64,000 nt of DNA from Candidatus Promineofilum glycogenicum (GCA_016707605.1 JADJHJ010000003.1:62001-126000), one strand, 5' to 3'. Positions 50,413-59,742 are shown, numbered from the stretch's first letter. The notes: generated by a model not told the origin, from the sequence alone. A program made the numbers and translations.

Positions 50413-51585
50413 CTACTTTCCCCTCTCAAACGCCCGCCCATAAATCCCCCGATACGCCTCCTCCGTCAAATCCCGCGGGTTCCCCACCGTCTGCGGGTCC
50501 TCAAAGGCGATCCGCGCCAGCATCGGAATTTCGTCCTCGCTGAAGCCCATCGCCGGCATCGTCGGTATCTCCACGTCCTCGATGAGCCGGTTGACGGCCG
50601 CGCAGGCCCGCTCGGCCGCCTGCCACACCGACAGCCCGCGCACGTCTTCGCCCAACGCCTGGGCGATGCGGGCGAACTTGTGCGGCTCGCCCAAGTAGTT
50701 GTACTCCATCACCGGCCCCAACACGCGCGCCGTCAGCGCCCCGTGGGGCACGTCGTGGACGCCGCCGGCCGACTGGCTCATGGCGTGGGCCGCCCCGGCG
50801 CTCTCCTTGCCATAGGCCATGCCGCCCAGCATGGCCGCCATGCTCATCTTGTAGCGCGCCTCGACGTTGCCCCCCTGGGCATAGGCCACGCGCAGATACT
50901 GGCCGACGTACTCCATCGCCAGCAGGGCCACGGCGTCGGCAAAGGGCTGGGCGTAGGCGCAGGTGTAGCACTCGATGGCGTGGGCCAGCGCGTCCATGCC
51001 CGTGGCCGCCGTCACCGGCGCGGGCAGGCCGACGGTCAGCAGCGGGTCGATGAGCGCCACCCAGGCCCCGATCTCGGCCGCGCCGCCGACGTTGAACTTG
51101 ATCTGCCGCGCCGGGTCGGTGATGACCGCCCACAGCGTCACCTCGCTGCCCGTGCCCGCCGTCGTCGGCACACAGATGGTCGGCGGGATGCGCCGCCGGA
51201 TCGGCTGCGGGTCGGCCCACTCATAATCGAGAATCGAGCCGCCGTTGGACGCCACGACGCCGATGGCCTTGGCCGTGTCCATGGCGCTGCCGCCGCCCAG
51301 GCCGATCAGCCCGTCGCAGCCCTCGGCAGCGTAGACGGCCGCGCCTTCGTCCACCAGGGCGATGCCGGGGTTGGCGGCCACGCGGTCGAAGACGACGTAC
51401 GCCACGTTGCCCGCCTTCAGCGGCACAGCGGCCCGCTCCAGCAGCCCGGCGCGGACGCAGCCGGGGTCGGTGACGAGCAGCGGCCGCTTTAGGCCCAGCG
51501 ACTTGACTTCGTCGGCCAGCGAGCCAATGGCCCCCAGGCCGTGCTTCATGACAGTCGGAACTTCAAAGGTGCGCAGTTGGGTCAT
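50413..51585 (-). CDS. Iron-containing alcohol dehydrogenase
   Basis: A 390-residue group III ADH: NAD-binding LIGLGGGSAMDTAKAIG, PTTAGTGSEVTLWAVI, and the metal site DALAHAIECY with GGVHDVPHGALTA (two His). It likely reduces or oxidises a primary alcohol such as butanol, lactaldehyde or a diol. It is monocistronic, with family A repeats upstream. Confidence 0.93.
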   Translation of the reverse strand: MTQLRTFEVPTVMKHGLGAIGSLADEVKSLGLKRPLLVTDPGCVRAGLLERAAVPLKAGNVAYVVFDRVAANPGIALVDEGAAVYAAEGCDGLIGLGGGSAMDTAKAIGVVASNGGSILDYEWADPQPIRRRIPPTICVPTTAGTGSEVTLWAVITDPARQIKFNVGGAAEIGAWVALIDPLLTVGLPAPVTAATGMDALAHAIECYTCAYAQPFADAVALLAMEYVGQYLRVAYAQGGNVEARYKMSMAAMLGGMAYGKESAGAAHAMSQSAGGVHDVPHGALTARVLGPVMEYNYLGEPHKFARIAQALGEDVRGLSVWQAAERACAAVNRLIEDVEIPTMPAMGFSEDEIPMLARIAFEDPQTVGNPRDLTEEAYRGIYGRAFERGK

Positions 51586-51600
51586 AGATTCCTTATTGAT

Positions 51601-51630
51601 GATCCGCAGATTGGGCAGATTCGGCAGATT
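51601..51630. repeat. Family A half-site
   Basis: GATCCGCAGATTGGGCAGAT TCGGCAGATT; identical core to the half-site at 45327. Confidence 0.8.
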
Positions 51631-51684
51631 GTAGCCGACCAGAGAAGAATGGCACGTTGATGTGCGTTGAGAAGGAAGAGAAAT

Positions 51685-51815
51685 AATCCGCAGATTAAGC
51701 AGATTGGGCAGATTTCAAGAATAAGAAATCAATTCTTCTTCTGCAAATCTGCCCAATCTGCCCAATCTGCGGATAACTCCTCTTCTAATCTGTGAAATCC
51801 GTGTAATCTGTGGTT
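51685..51815. repeat. Family A palindrome plus extra arm
   Basis: ATCCGCAGATTAAGCAGATT with inverted partner AATCTGCCCAATCTGCGGAT (to 51774), then a lone arm ATCTGTGAAATCCGTGTAAT (51788-51807). Confidence 0.88.
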
Positions 51816-51859
51816 TCTTCCCCCCATCCGATTTGTGAGCGCGCCCCGTTTGGAGTAGA

Positions 51860-51900
51860 TTTAGAAACCGAGTTTCTTCCGAGAAACTCGGTTTCTATGG
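51860..51900. repeat. Hairpin before pgeF
   Basis: TAGAAACCGAGTTTCT and AGAAACTCGGTTTCTA are exact inverted arms with a TCCG loop, seven bases before the pgeF ATG. No Shine-Dalgarno sequence is visible beyond it. Confidence 0.85.
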
Positions 51901-51906
51901 CTATCC

Positions 51907-52770
51907 ATGGCTATGAAAAGTTATTCACACGACGACCTGCTCGCCTTCCGCTTCGACGGGCTGCCCAACGGCCACCTGCGCCACGCCGTCTTCTCGCGCC
52001 GCGGCGGGGTCAGCGTCGCGCCGTTCGACTCGCTCAACCTGAGCATGGCCGTGGCCGACGAGCGCGAGCGCGTCTACGCCAACCGGCGGCGCGCCTACGG
52101 CCTCTTCGGCCGCGACACCGACACCGTCGTCCACGCCCACCTGGTGCACGGCGCGACCGTCGCCCGCGTGACGACGGCCGAGAACGGCACCTGGGTTCAC
52201 CACGTTGACGGCCTCATCACCGACCAGCCCGGCTGCGTCCTGACCATGAGTTTCGCCGACTGCGCCCCCATCCTGCTCTACGACCCCGTTCATCGCGCCA
52301 TCGGTCTGGGCCACGCCGGTTGGAAGGGGGCGGTGGCCGACTTGCCGGGGGCGCTGGTGCGGGCCATGCAGGCGCAGTTCGGCAGCGACCCGGCCGAGTT
52401 GCTGGCCGCCGTCGGCCCGTGCATCGGCCCCTGCTGCTACGAAGTGGGCGAGATCGTCATCGACGCCGTGACCGCGGCCTTCGCCCAACCGGATGACCTG
52501 CTGCGACCCATGAGTGACGAGTTACGCGTGACGAGTGACGAGTTCAGAGCCATTGGCCACCGACCAACGCCACTCGCCACCCGCCACTCACCCCCCACCA
52601 CCCACCGCCATTTCGACCTCCCCGAAGCCAACCGCCGCAACCTGCTGAACGCCGGCGTGCGCCACGTCGAACTGGCGGAGTATTGCACCGCCTGCCGCAC
52701 CGACCTGTTCTTCTCCCACCGCGCGGAGAAGGGACGGACGGGGCGGTTTGGCGTCGTGCTAGGGCTGTAG
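51907..52770 (+). CDS. pgeF: Peptidoglycan editing factor PgeF (YfiH/LACC1 family) with an inserted repeat
   Basis: A 287-residue protein of the polyphenol oxidase/purine nucleosidase (DUF152) family. Conserved: HAVFSRRGGVSVAPFDSLNLS, VHGATV, MSFADCAPILLYDP (active-site Cys), GLGHAGWKGAV (His), VGPCIGPCCYEVG and AEYCTACRTDLFFSHR. The E. coli YfiH protein hydrolyses wrongly incorporated UDP-MurNAc-L-Ser peptides. About 33 residues (202-234) between the last two motifs (SDELRVTSDE to HSPPTTH) come from repeat family H, in frame. The two catalytic ends flank it, so the insert would be an extra loop. Confidence 0.9.
   Translation: MAMKSYSHDDLLAFRFDGLPNGHLRHAVFSRRGGVSVAPFDSLNLSMAVADERERVYANRRRAYGLFGRDTDTVVHAHLVHGATVARVTTAENGTWVHHVDGLITDQPGCVLTMSFADCAPILLYDPVHRAIGLGHAGWKGAVADLPGALVRAMQAQFGSDPAELLAAVGPCIGPCCYEVGEIVIDAVTAAFAQPDDLLRPMSDELRVTSDEFRAIGHRPTPLATRHSPPTTHRHFDLPEANRRNLLNAGVRHVELAEYCTACRTDLFFSHRAEKGRTGRFGVVLGL
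52510..52608. repeat. Family H repeats in pgeF (in frame)
   Basis: TGAGTGACGAGTTACGCGTG ACGAGTGACGAGTTCAGAG, then CCACTCGCCACCCGCCACTC units. Length 99 bases, a multiple of three. Confidence 0.88.
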
Positions 52771-52797
52771 GGCGATTTGCCAAATCGCCCAACGAAA
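52767..52797. repeat. Family F short palindrome
   Basis: TGTAGGGCGATTTGCCAAAT CGCCCAA, overlapping the pgeF stop. A second copy (GGGGCGATTTGCCAAATCGCCC) is at 19419-19440. Confidence 0.85.
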
Positions 52798-52800
52798 ACC

Positions 52801-53571
52801 ATGACCGAACAAACCACACGACAACAACGCATTCTGGCCGTAGACGACAACGCCTACACCCTGCGCCTGGTGGAAGTCACCCTGCGCGATGCCGGCTTCC
52901 GTGTCATCACCGCCCTGTCGGGCGAGGAGGCGCTCGACCACATCGAGTCGGTTGGTCTGCCCGACCTGGCCATCGTTGACCTGCATATGCCCGGCATCAG
53001 CGGCTTCGAGTTCGCCCATCGCGTTCACCAGTATAGCGACCTGCCGATCATCATGCTGACGGCTGTCAACCACGAGACGACGGTCGTCGAAGGGCTGGAG
53101 GAGCACGCCGAGGACTACATCGTCAAGCCGTTCAGCCCCGGCGAACTGGTGGCCCGCGTGCGGCGCGTGCTGCGGCGCATCGGCGAGTTCGCCTATGACC
53201 TGGAGCCGAAGACGCGCATCGACGAGCGGCTGCTCATCGACTTCCCCAACCGCGCGGCCATTGTGGACGGCAAGAGCGAGGCGCTGACGCCGACGGAGAC
53301 GAAGCTGCTCTACATCCTCATGCGCAAGGCCGGCCAGACCGTGCCCACCGACTACATCCTGCGCCGCCTGTGGCCGATGGAGCCGGTGTTCGAGGATCGG
53401 CTGCACGTCCACCTGCACCGGCTGCGGCGCAAGATCGAGGACAAGAAGGACAAGTCGCGCGGCCGTTACATCGTCTCCGAACGCGGCGCGGGCTACAGCT
53501 TCCGCGACCTGAATAAAGAATCGAACCCAGAATCGAACGCGCCAGAATCGAACGCGGATGACACGGATTGA
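52801..53571 (+). CDS. OmpR/PhoB-type response regulator
   Basis: A 256-residue response regulator. Receiver (residues 8-125): ILAVDDNAYTLRLVEVT, phospho-acceptor in LAIVDLHMPG, IIMLTAV and DYIVKPFSPGELVARV. Winged-helix domain (residues 140-235): LTPTETKLLYILMRK, VTDYILRRLWPMEPV-like and VHLHRLRRKIEDK, RGRYIVSERGAGYSFRD. No sensor kinase gene is next to it. The last 20 residues (NKESNPESNAPESNADDTD) are read from a repeat, so the C terminus is extended beyond the natural end at about SFRDL. Confidence 0.93.
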   Translation: MTEQTTRQQRILAVDDNAYTLRLVEVTLRDAGFRVITALSGEEALDHIESVGLPDLAIVDLHMPGISGFEFAHRVHQYSDLPIIMLTAVNHETTVVEGLEEHAEDYIVKPFSPGELVARVRRVLRRIGEFAYDLEPKTRIDERLLIDFPNRAAIVDGKSEALTPTETKLLYILMRKAGQTVPTDYILRRLWPMEPVFEDRLHVHLHRLRRKIEDKKDKSRGRYIVSERGAGYSFRDLNKESNPESNAPESNADDTD

Positions 53572-53642
53572 CGCAGATAAGAAGGGATTCCTTCTTATCC
53601 GCGAGAATCAGCGTCCTTATCAGCGTTAATCTGCGTGCCATT
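53520..53642. repeat. Tandem agaatcgaacgc units and a family A-like palindrome
   Basis: CAGAATCGAACGCG units (53530-53560) are followed by GGATGACACGGATTGACGCA GATAAG and a GATAAGAAGG/CCTTCTTATC hairpin (53575-53600), then CAGCGTTAATCTGCGTGCC. It provides the stop codon of the response regulator. Confidence 0.75.
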
Positions 53643-53647
53643 CTTCC

Positions 53648-54277
53648 ATGATACCCTGCACGCTGGATCACGTCCGCGCCGCGCTGGCCCTGCCCGGCTT
53701 CGACGGCGAGGGGGCGCAACTGCTGATGGCCCCCGCCTTGCGCCCGCGCCAGCGACCGGCAGCACTGGGCACAACGCCGCGGCTGGGCGGCGTGCTGCTG
53801 CTGCTCTACTGCGTCGACGACGAGCTGCACCTGGTGCTGACGCTGCGGCCGACCTACGACGGCATCCACTCCGGCCAGGTGTCGTGCCCCGGCGGCCGCC
53901 ACGAGCCGCCGGAAACGCTGGCCATGACCGCCCTGCGCGAGACGGAGGAGGAGATCGGCGTGCCGCCGGCGGCCGTGGAACTGCTGGGCGAATTGACGAC
54001 GCTCTACGTCCTGCCGTCGGATTACGAGGTGCACCCGTTCGTCGGCTTCCACGCCGGCGGCCGGCCCGTTTTCGCCCCCCACACCCGCGAGGTGGCGGCC
54101 ATCATCGAGACGCCGCTAAGCCTGCTGCTCGACCCGACCACGCGGGCCGAGGAGGAGTGGGAGCTACGCGGCCTGCGCATGGCGGTGCCGTTCTTTGTGG
54201 TGGGCGAGTATAAGGTGTGGGGGGCGACGGCGATGATCCTCAGTGAGTTTGTGGAACGTCTGCGGGCCGTTGTTTAA
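53648..54277 (+). CDS. Nudix hydrolase, CoA pyrophosphatase (NUDT7/8) type
   Basis: A 209-residue Nudix protein. The box is GGRHEPPETLAMTALRETEEE IGV (GX5EX7REUXEEXGU), preceded by GQVSCPGG; the upstream block LRPTYDGIHSGQVSCPGGRHE matches the NUDT7/8 CoA diphosphatase motif. It would hydrolyse CoA or related diphosphates. The plus-strand stop lies 15 bases before a long G-rich tract. Confidence 0.9.
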   Translation: MIPCTLDHVRAALALPGFDGEGAQLLMAPALRPRQRPAALGTTPRLGGVLLLLYCVDDELHLVLTLRPTYDGIHSGQVSCPGGRHEPPETLAMTALRETEEEIGVPPAAVELLGELTTLYVLPSDYEVHPFVGFHAGGRPVFAPHTREVAAIIETPLSLLLDPTTRAEEEWELRGLRMAVPFFVVGEYKVWGATAMILSEFVERLRAVV

Positions 54278-54291
54278 CGCCTCGAGGCGCT

Positions 54292-54340
54292 TTGAGGGGC
54301 GGGGGGGGGGGGGGGCGGGGGGGGCGGCCCCGGGGCGGGC
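54292..54340. other. Extreme G-tract (G15, G8, G4)
   Basis: GGGGC, G15 (54301-54315), C, G8, C, GG, CCCC, GGGG. On the plus strand this could form G-quadruplex or slip in replication. It lies between the Nudix gene and family D repeats. Confidence 0.9.
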
Positions 54341-54410
54341 ACTGTCGGCCCCACGCCTGAGCTCTTCAACGCTCAGGGCGCACCAGATGCGCACTCCGCA
54401 CCACCCGATA

Positions 54411-54490
54411 CCCCTCTCCCCAGCCCTCTCCCAAAGGGCGAGGGGGCCGGCGCCGCCCGTCACTGACCTACTGACCGACCGTATACCGCC
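54411..54490. repeat. Family D unit and family C remnant
   Basis: CCCTCTCCCCAGCCCTCTCC CAAAGGGCGAGGGGGC, then CACTGACCTACTGACCGACC. It ends just before the convergent Asp-box gene. Confidence 0.85.
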
Positions 54491-54491
54491 C

Positions 54492-55910
54492 CTACCTCCC
54501 CGCGCATCCACGTCCCCCCGGCCCCACGTAGCTCATCCCCTCGCCCCAGATGACGTGGCTGCGCCCGCGGCGGTCGACGGCCATCTCCATGTAGTCGCCA
54601 TAGGGGAAGAGATAGCCGCCGGTGTGGTGGTAGGGCGCGCCGGTGGCTACGTCCGACAGCCGCGCCGGGCGGTCCCACGTCCGGCCGCCGTCGGTCGAAC
54701 GCCGGTACCAGGTGTTCCAGGCGTCGGGCCGGCCGTCGAAGCTGCCCTGCCAGGCGACGCGGAAGTCGCCCGGCCGCGGCCCGGCGGTCACGGCCGGGAA
54801 GGCGTTGTGCTCCAGCGTCTCGGCCGATAGCGCCTGGCGCGGCTCCCACGTCAGCCCGTCGGCCGAACGGCGGACGTACATCCGCTGCGGCTCGCCCGGC
54901 GCGGCCCCGGCGTGGTAGGCGGCCAGCAGCGCGCCGCGCCCATCGACGGCCAGGCCGATGGACGGGCCGAGAAAGCCGAAGTAGCAGCCGGCGGCCCAGT
55001 CGCACAGGGGCATCTCGGCCGATACGTCCAGCGGGATCGTCTGCCACGTCGCCCCGCCGTCGGCCGAGCGCAGGACGCTGATGTGCGACTCGCCGTGGTA
55101 GCTCTGGCTGTAGTCCACTGCGCCGAAGTAGACCGCGCCGTCGGGCGCGACGGCCCCGGCGGAGTGGAACCAGTAGCGTTTGTCGTCGTTGGTGCGCACC
55201 GGCCGGCCCCACGTCGCCCCGCCATCGTGGGAGGCGACGACGTAGCTGTGGCTGGCGTTGAAGGCGATGTAGACGTGGACGCCGTCGGCCGAGACGGCCA
55301 GCACCGGCCGGTCGGACCAGCGGCGGCGGTAGAACAGGTCGATGACGTTGACCGGCGTCGACCAGGTGTCGCCCCGGTCGGTGGATTTCATGAAGCGCAC
55401 GCCGGGGTTGTAGGCGTTGAGCCAGGCGACGAAGAGCGTGCCGTCGTCGGCCACTTCGATCATCGGGTCGTTCTGCGTGCGGCGGGTGGCGATGAGGGGG
55501 CGATCCGGCTCCCACGTCGCGCCGCCGTCGGCCGAGCGGCGGAAGACGATGACCGGCAGGGCGCAGTCGGGGCAGGCCGGCGGGCCATCGTAGCGGGTGG
55601 TGAGCTGGTAGACGAAGTCGCTCGACGGGTCCGCGGCGATGGCCGGCTCCCAGTCGTCGAACTCGCTCCACAGCCGGGCGCGGTCGAAGCCGGCGTTGCG
55701 GCCGGAAGCGGACGGCTGGCTCTCGACCGTCAGTTGCCCGGCCAGCGAACGGCCGCTGCCGACCTTCTCCGCCTCGCCCACGGCGATGCGCGGGGCGACG
55801 GGCTGGATGAGCAGGGCGATGCCGCAGAGCACGACGGCCGCCGGCAAGAGCCACCGCAGAACAACGCCACTACGTCCAAGCCATGAATGTCTCTGGAGTC
55901 TCATGCTCAT
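54492..55910 (-). CDS. Exported Asp-box (BNR) beta-propeller protein, sialidase-like
   Basis: A 472-residue protein with an N-terminal membrane helix (LRWLLPAAVVLCGIALLIQP). At least six Asp-box motifs (SxDxGxTW) are visible: RSADGGATWEP, KSTDRGDTWSTP, SHDGGATWGRP, RSADGGATWQTI, RSADGLTWEP and RSTDGGRTWDR, defining a six-bladed propeller. The catalytic Arg triad of true sialidases cannot be placed with confidence, so it may be a non-enzymatic propeller or a glycosidase. It could act on the cell surface. Upstream of its start the repeat block 55975-56150 fills the gap. Confidence 0.82.
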   Translation of the reverse strand: MSMRLQRHSWLGRSGVVLRWLLPAAVVLCGIALLIQPVAPRIAVGEAEKVGSGRSLAGQLTVESQPSASGRNAGFDRARLWSEFDDWEPAIAADPSSDFVYQLTTRYDGPPACPDCALPVIVFRRSADGGATWEPDRPLIATRRTQNDPMIEVADDGTLFVAWLNAYNPGVRFMKSTDRGDTWSTPVNVIDLFYRRRWSDRPVLAVSADGVHVYIAFNASHSYVVASHDGGATWGRPVRTNDDKRYWFHSAGAVAPDGAVYFGAVDYSQSYHGESHISVLRSADGGATWQTIPLDVSAEMPLCDWAAGCYFGFLGPSIGLAVDGRGALLAAYHAGAAPGEPQRMYVRRSADGLTWEPRQALSAETLEHNAFPAVTAGPRPGDFRVAWQGSFDGRPDAWNTWYRRSTDGGRTWDRPARLSDVATGAPYHHTGGYLFPYGDYMEMAVDRRGRSHVIWGEGMSYVGPGGRGCAGR

Positions 55911-55974
55911 CCTCCTTCGCGTCGATTGCTGCTCATACGATAGCAGAGATGAGCGCCCCAGGTCAACGCCGCCG

Positions 55975-56150
55975 GTGCGTCACCTTTCCCGGTGCGTCGC
56001 ACTTTCTTGAGTGCGTCGCACCTTCTTGCGGCTCATCCCCAGAAGGTGCAACCCACTCCAGAAAGTGGGATGCACCCCGGTGCGTCGCACCTTCTTACGG
56101 CTACCCCGGAAGGTGCAACCCACTCCAGAAAGTGGGATGCACCCATCGTC
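55975..56150. repeat. Tandem 65-69 base units, family G
   Basis: Units 56011-56079 and 56080-56144 share GTGCGTCGCACCTTCTT, AGGTGCAACCCACTCCAGAA and AGTGGGATGCACCC; a partial unit GTGCGTCGCACTTTCTTGAG precedes them. Each unit holds inverted arms such as CCACTCC/AGTGGG. Confidence 0.92.
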
Positions 56151-56186
56151 AATATTAGCATTGTCCACCTTTTGTCTATGTTTCGC

Positions 56187-56215
56187 TTGCCTTGTGCTTT
56201 TTGGCACACTATACT
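56187..56215 (+). promoter_or_regulatory. Promoter of the ABC/FtsX/lipocalin operon
   Basis: TTGCCT (56187-56192), 17 bases, TATACT (56210-56215). The ATG is at 56231, so the leader is about ten bases. Confidence 0.7.
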
Positions 56216-56230
56216 TGTCAGCGAGGTCAG

Positions 56231-56968
<738 letters not shown>

Positions 56969-57046
56969 TTAGTAGGTCAGCGAGCCGGTTGGTCAGTTCC
57001 CCCCACCTCCGGACCGACCACTCCACTGAATACGACCACTGACGAC
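56969..57046. repeat. Family C repeats before the FtsX gene
   Basis: TAGTAGGTCAGCGAGCCGGT TGGTCAG, then ACGACCACTGACGACC. It covers the place where the permease start codon should be. Confidence 0.8.
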
Positions 57047-57123
57047 CCAACACCCCCCTCTACCGCCTGGCCTGGCGGCGCGCCCGCCGCCACCCGCTGC
57101 AATACCTGCTGTTCATCGTCGGC

Positions 57124-59622
57124 GTGGCCATCGGCGTGGCCATGATGGTCTCGATTGACCTGGCCAACGGCTCGGCGCGGCGGGCGTTTGCCCTGTCCAC
57201 CGACGCCATCACCGGCAAGGCCACCCACCGCGTCGCCGGCGGGCCGACCGGGCTGGACGAGGCCGTCTACCGCGACATCCGCGTCGCCGCCGGCTTCTCG
57301 CCCGCCGCGCCGGTGGTCGAGGGCTACGTCGGCGTGCCGGAACTGAGCGGCCAGCCGCTGCGCCTGGTGGGCATCGACCCGTTCGCCGAGCCGCCCTTCC
57401 GCGACTACTTCGCCCCGGCCGCCGGCGGGGCCAATGGCGGGAGCCTCGACGCCAGCGCCCTGACCACCTTCCTGACCGAGCCGAACAGCCTCATTATCTC
57501 CGCCGACGCCGCGGCCGAGGCCGGCATAGCCCTGGGCGACACGCTGACCGTCAACGTCGCCGGGCGCGAGATAGCGGCCCGCGTCGTCGGCCTGCTGCGC
57601 CCGGCCGACGACGTCAGCCGCCGCGCCCTGGGCGGCATCGTCTTCACCGACATCGCCTCGGCCCAGGAGATGCTCGACCTGCGCGGCCGTCTGAGCCACA
57701 TCGACCTCATCGCCGACGACGAAGCGGCGCTGGCCCCCATCGCCGCCCTGCTGCCGCCCGACGCCAGCATCGAGACGGCCGCCGCCCGCCAGAACGCGGT
57801 GCAGCAGATGACCGCCGCCTTCGAGTTCAACCTGTCGGCGCTGAGCCTGCTGGCCCTGGTCGTGGGCATGTTCCTCATCTACAACACGGTGACGTTCAGC
57901 GTCATCCAGCGCCGGCCGCTCTTCGCCGTCCTGCGCATGTTGGGGGCGACGGGCGGGCAACTGTTCGCCCTCATTCTGGGCGAGGCGGTGCTGCTGGCCC
58001 TGCTCGGCTCGCTGCTGGGGTTGGGGCTGGGGGTGCTGCTGGGCCGCGGCGTCGTCGGCCTCATCACCCAGACGATCAACGACTTCTGGTTCGCGGTCAA
58101 CGTCCAGGGGGTCAGCGTGCCGCCGTCGTCGCTGATCCGCGGGTTGGCCGTGGGCGTCGGCGCGGCGCTGCTGGCGGCCATTGTGCCGGCCATCGAGGCG
58201 GCGCGCACTGCGCCCCAGAGCACGCTGCGCCGCTCGACGCTGGAGAGCCGCATCCGCCGCCTGCTGCCGTGGCTGGTGGTGGCCTGGGCGGCGCTGACGC
58301 TGGCCGGGGCGGCGCTGCTGTGGCTGCGCGGCGGCGGGCTGTTCACCGCCTTCGCCGGGCTGTTCGCCGTGCTCATCGCCGCGGCGCTGCTGGCCCCGCC
58401 GCTGACGGACGTCTTCATGCGTCTCGTCGCCCCGCTGACCGGCCGGCTGCTGGGCGCGCTCGGCCGCCTGGCCCCGCGCGACATCATCCGCTCCCTCAGC
58501 CGCACCTCCATCGCCGTGGCCGCGCTCATGACCGCCGTGTCGGTCATCGTCGGCGTGTCGATCATGGTCGGCTCCTTCCGCGGCACGGTCATCGAGTGGC
58601 TCGACCAGACGTTGCAGGCCGACATCTACGTCTCGCCGCCCAACGTGACGGCCAACCGCGTCATCGGCGCGCTGGCCGCCGACGCCGTGGCCACGGCGCG
58701 GACGTGGCCGGGCGTGGCCCGCGCCGTCTCGTCCCACACGGTGCAGGTGCAGTTGCCGCAGTTCGGCCGCCTGGTGCAACTGGTGGCCGTCGATGGCGAC
58801 GTGAGTAACGGCAACCGCCCCTACGCCTGGGTGCGCCCCGATCTGGGCGACGACCCCTGGCCGGCGTTGATGGCCGGTGAGGGGGTCATCATCAGCGAGG
58901 CGCTGGCCCTGAAGGAGAACCTGCCCACGCCGCCGCCGGACATCACCCTGCCCACGGCCGGCGGCCCGCGCGACTTTCCGGTGCTGGCCGTCTTCTACGA
59001 CTACTCCTCCGACCAGGGCAGCGTCTTCATCGGCGACGCCACCTACCGCACGCTGTGGGACGACGCGCGGGTGTCGGCCGTCGGCCTGTTCGTGGAGCCG
59101 GGGCAGCCGGTGGACGAAGTGACGGCGGCGCTGGCGGCCCGGTTCGCCGGGCGGTCGGACGTGCTGGTGCAGTCGAACGAGGCCCTGCGGCGCGGCTCGC
59201 TGGAGATCTTCGACCGGACGTTCGCCATCACCTCGGCCCTGCGGCTGCTGGCGATCATTGTGGCCTTCATCGGCGTGCTGAGCGCGCTGCTGAGCCTGCA
59301 ACTGGAGCGGGCGCGCGAGTTGGGCACGCTGCGGGCCACGGGCATGACCCGGCGGCAACTGTGGGGGCTGACGCTGCTGGAGACGGGGCTGATGGGGGCG
59401 ACGGCCGGGCTGATGGCCCTGCCGGTGGGCTATGCTCTGGCCTGGATTCTGGTCTACGTCATCAACGTGCGCTCCTTCGGCTGGACGTTGACGATGGACT
59501 TGCGGCCGGAGTACTTCATTCAGGCGCTGCTGGTGGCCGTCGGCGCGGCGCTGCTGGCCGGGGTCTACCCGTCGATTCGCGTCGGCAACATGGAGATCGC
59601 GTCGGCTATACGCGAGGAGTAA
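57124..59622 (+). CDS. FtsX-like ABC permease (two FtsX domains), start codon uncertain
   Basis: The open frame from GTG at 57124 encodes 832 residues with two FtsX domains, helices near AFEFNLSALSLLALVVGMFLIY and SALRLLAIIVAFIGVLSALL, and extracytoplasmic MacB-like regions. Yet the same frame reads LYRLAWRRARRHPLQYLLFIVGVAIGV upstream of the GTG, a classic FtsX N terminus, from just after the stop at 57040. No ATG, GTG or TTG exists there, only CTG, so the natural start appears replaced by the repeat. Translation may begin at CTG or at 57124, which would remove half of helix 1. The ATPase lies just upstream and the lipocalin-like gene follows. Confidence 0.85.
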   Translation: MAIGVAMMVSIDLANGSARRAFALSTDAITGKATHRVAGGPTGLDEAVYRDIRVAAGFSPAAPVVEGYVGVPELSGQPLRLVGIDPFAEPPFRDYFAPAAGGANGGSLDASALTTFLTEPNSLIISADAAAEAGIALGDTLTVNVAGREIAARVVGLLRPADDVSRRALGGIVFTDIASAQEMLDLRGRLSHIDLIADDEAALAPIAALLPPDASIETAAARQNAVQQMTAAFEFNLSALSLLALVVGMFLIYNTVTFSVIQRRPLFAVLRMLGATGGQLFALILGEAVLLALLGSLLGLGLGVLLGRGVVGLITQTINDFWFAVNVQGVSVPPSSLIRGLAVGVGAALLAAIVPAIEAARTAPQSTLRRSTLESRIRRLLPWLVVAWAALTLAGAALLWLRGGGLFTAFAGLFAVLIAAALLAPPLTDVFMRLVAPLTGRLLGALGRLAPRDIIRSLSRTSIAVAALMTAVSVIVGVSIMVGSFRGTVIEWLDQTLQADIYVSPPNVTANRVIGALAADAVATARTWPGVARAVSSHTVQVQLPQFGRLVQLVAVDGDVSNGNRPYAWVRPDLGDDPWPALMAGEGVIISEALALKENLPTPPPDITLPTAGGPRDFPVLAVFYDYSSDQGSVFIGDATYRTLWDDARVSAVGLFVEPGQPVDEVTAALAARFAGRSDVLVQSNEALRRGSLEIFDRTFAITSALRLLAIIVAFIGVLSALLSLQLERARELGTLRATGMTRRQLWGLTLLETGLMGATAGLMALPVGYALAWILVYVINVRSFGWTLTMDLRPEYFIQALLVAVGAALLAGVYPSIRVGNMEIASAIREE

Positions 59623-59624
59623 GA

Positions 59625-59728
59625 AGCTCACGCAAAGGACGCCAAGGAAGCAAAGGACGCTAAGAAGAAAAGAACCTTGCATTCTTTGCTTCTTAGCGCC
59701 TTGGCCCCTTTGCGCCTTTGCGTGAGCT
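59625..59728. repeat. Palindromic repeat, family B (degenerate)
   Basis: AGCTCACGCAAAGGACGCCA and its inverted partner CCTTTGCGCCTTTGCGTGAG CT enclose a stretch of about 60 bases. Between the FtsX permease and the lipocalin-like gene. Confidence 0.88.
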
Positions 59729-59742
59729 CTTTCAGGACAAAT

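Noticed and set aside
56977..59682. A 901-codon open frame antisense to the FtsX permease
   Set aside because: A compositional shadow rich in His, Gln, Arg and Gly; the plus strand encodes a clear FtsX protein.
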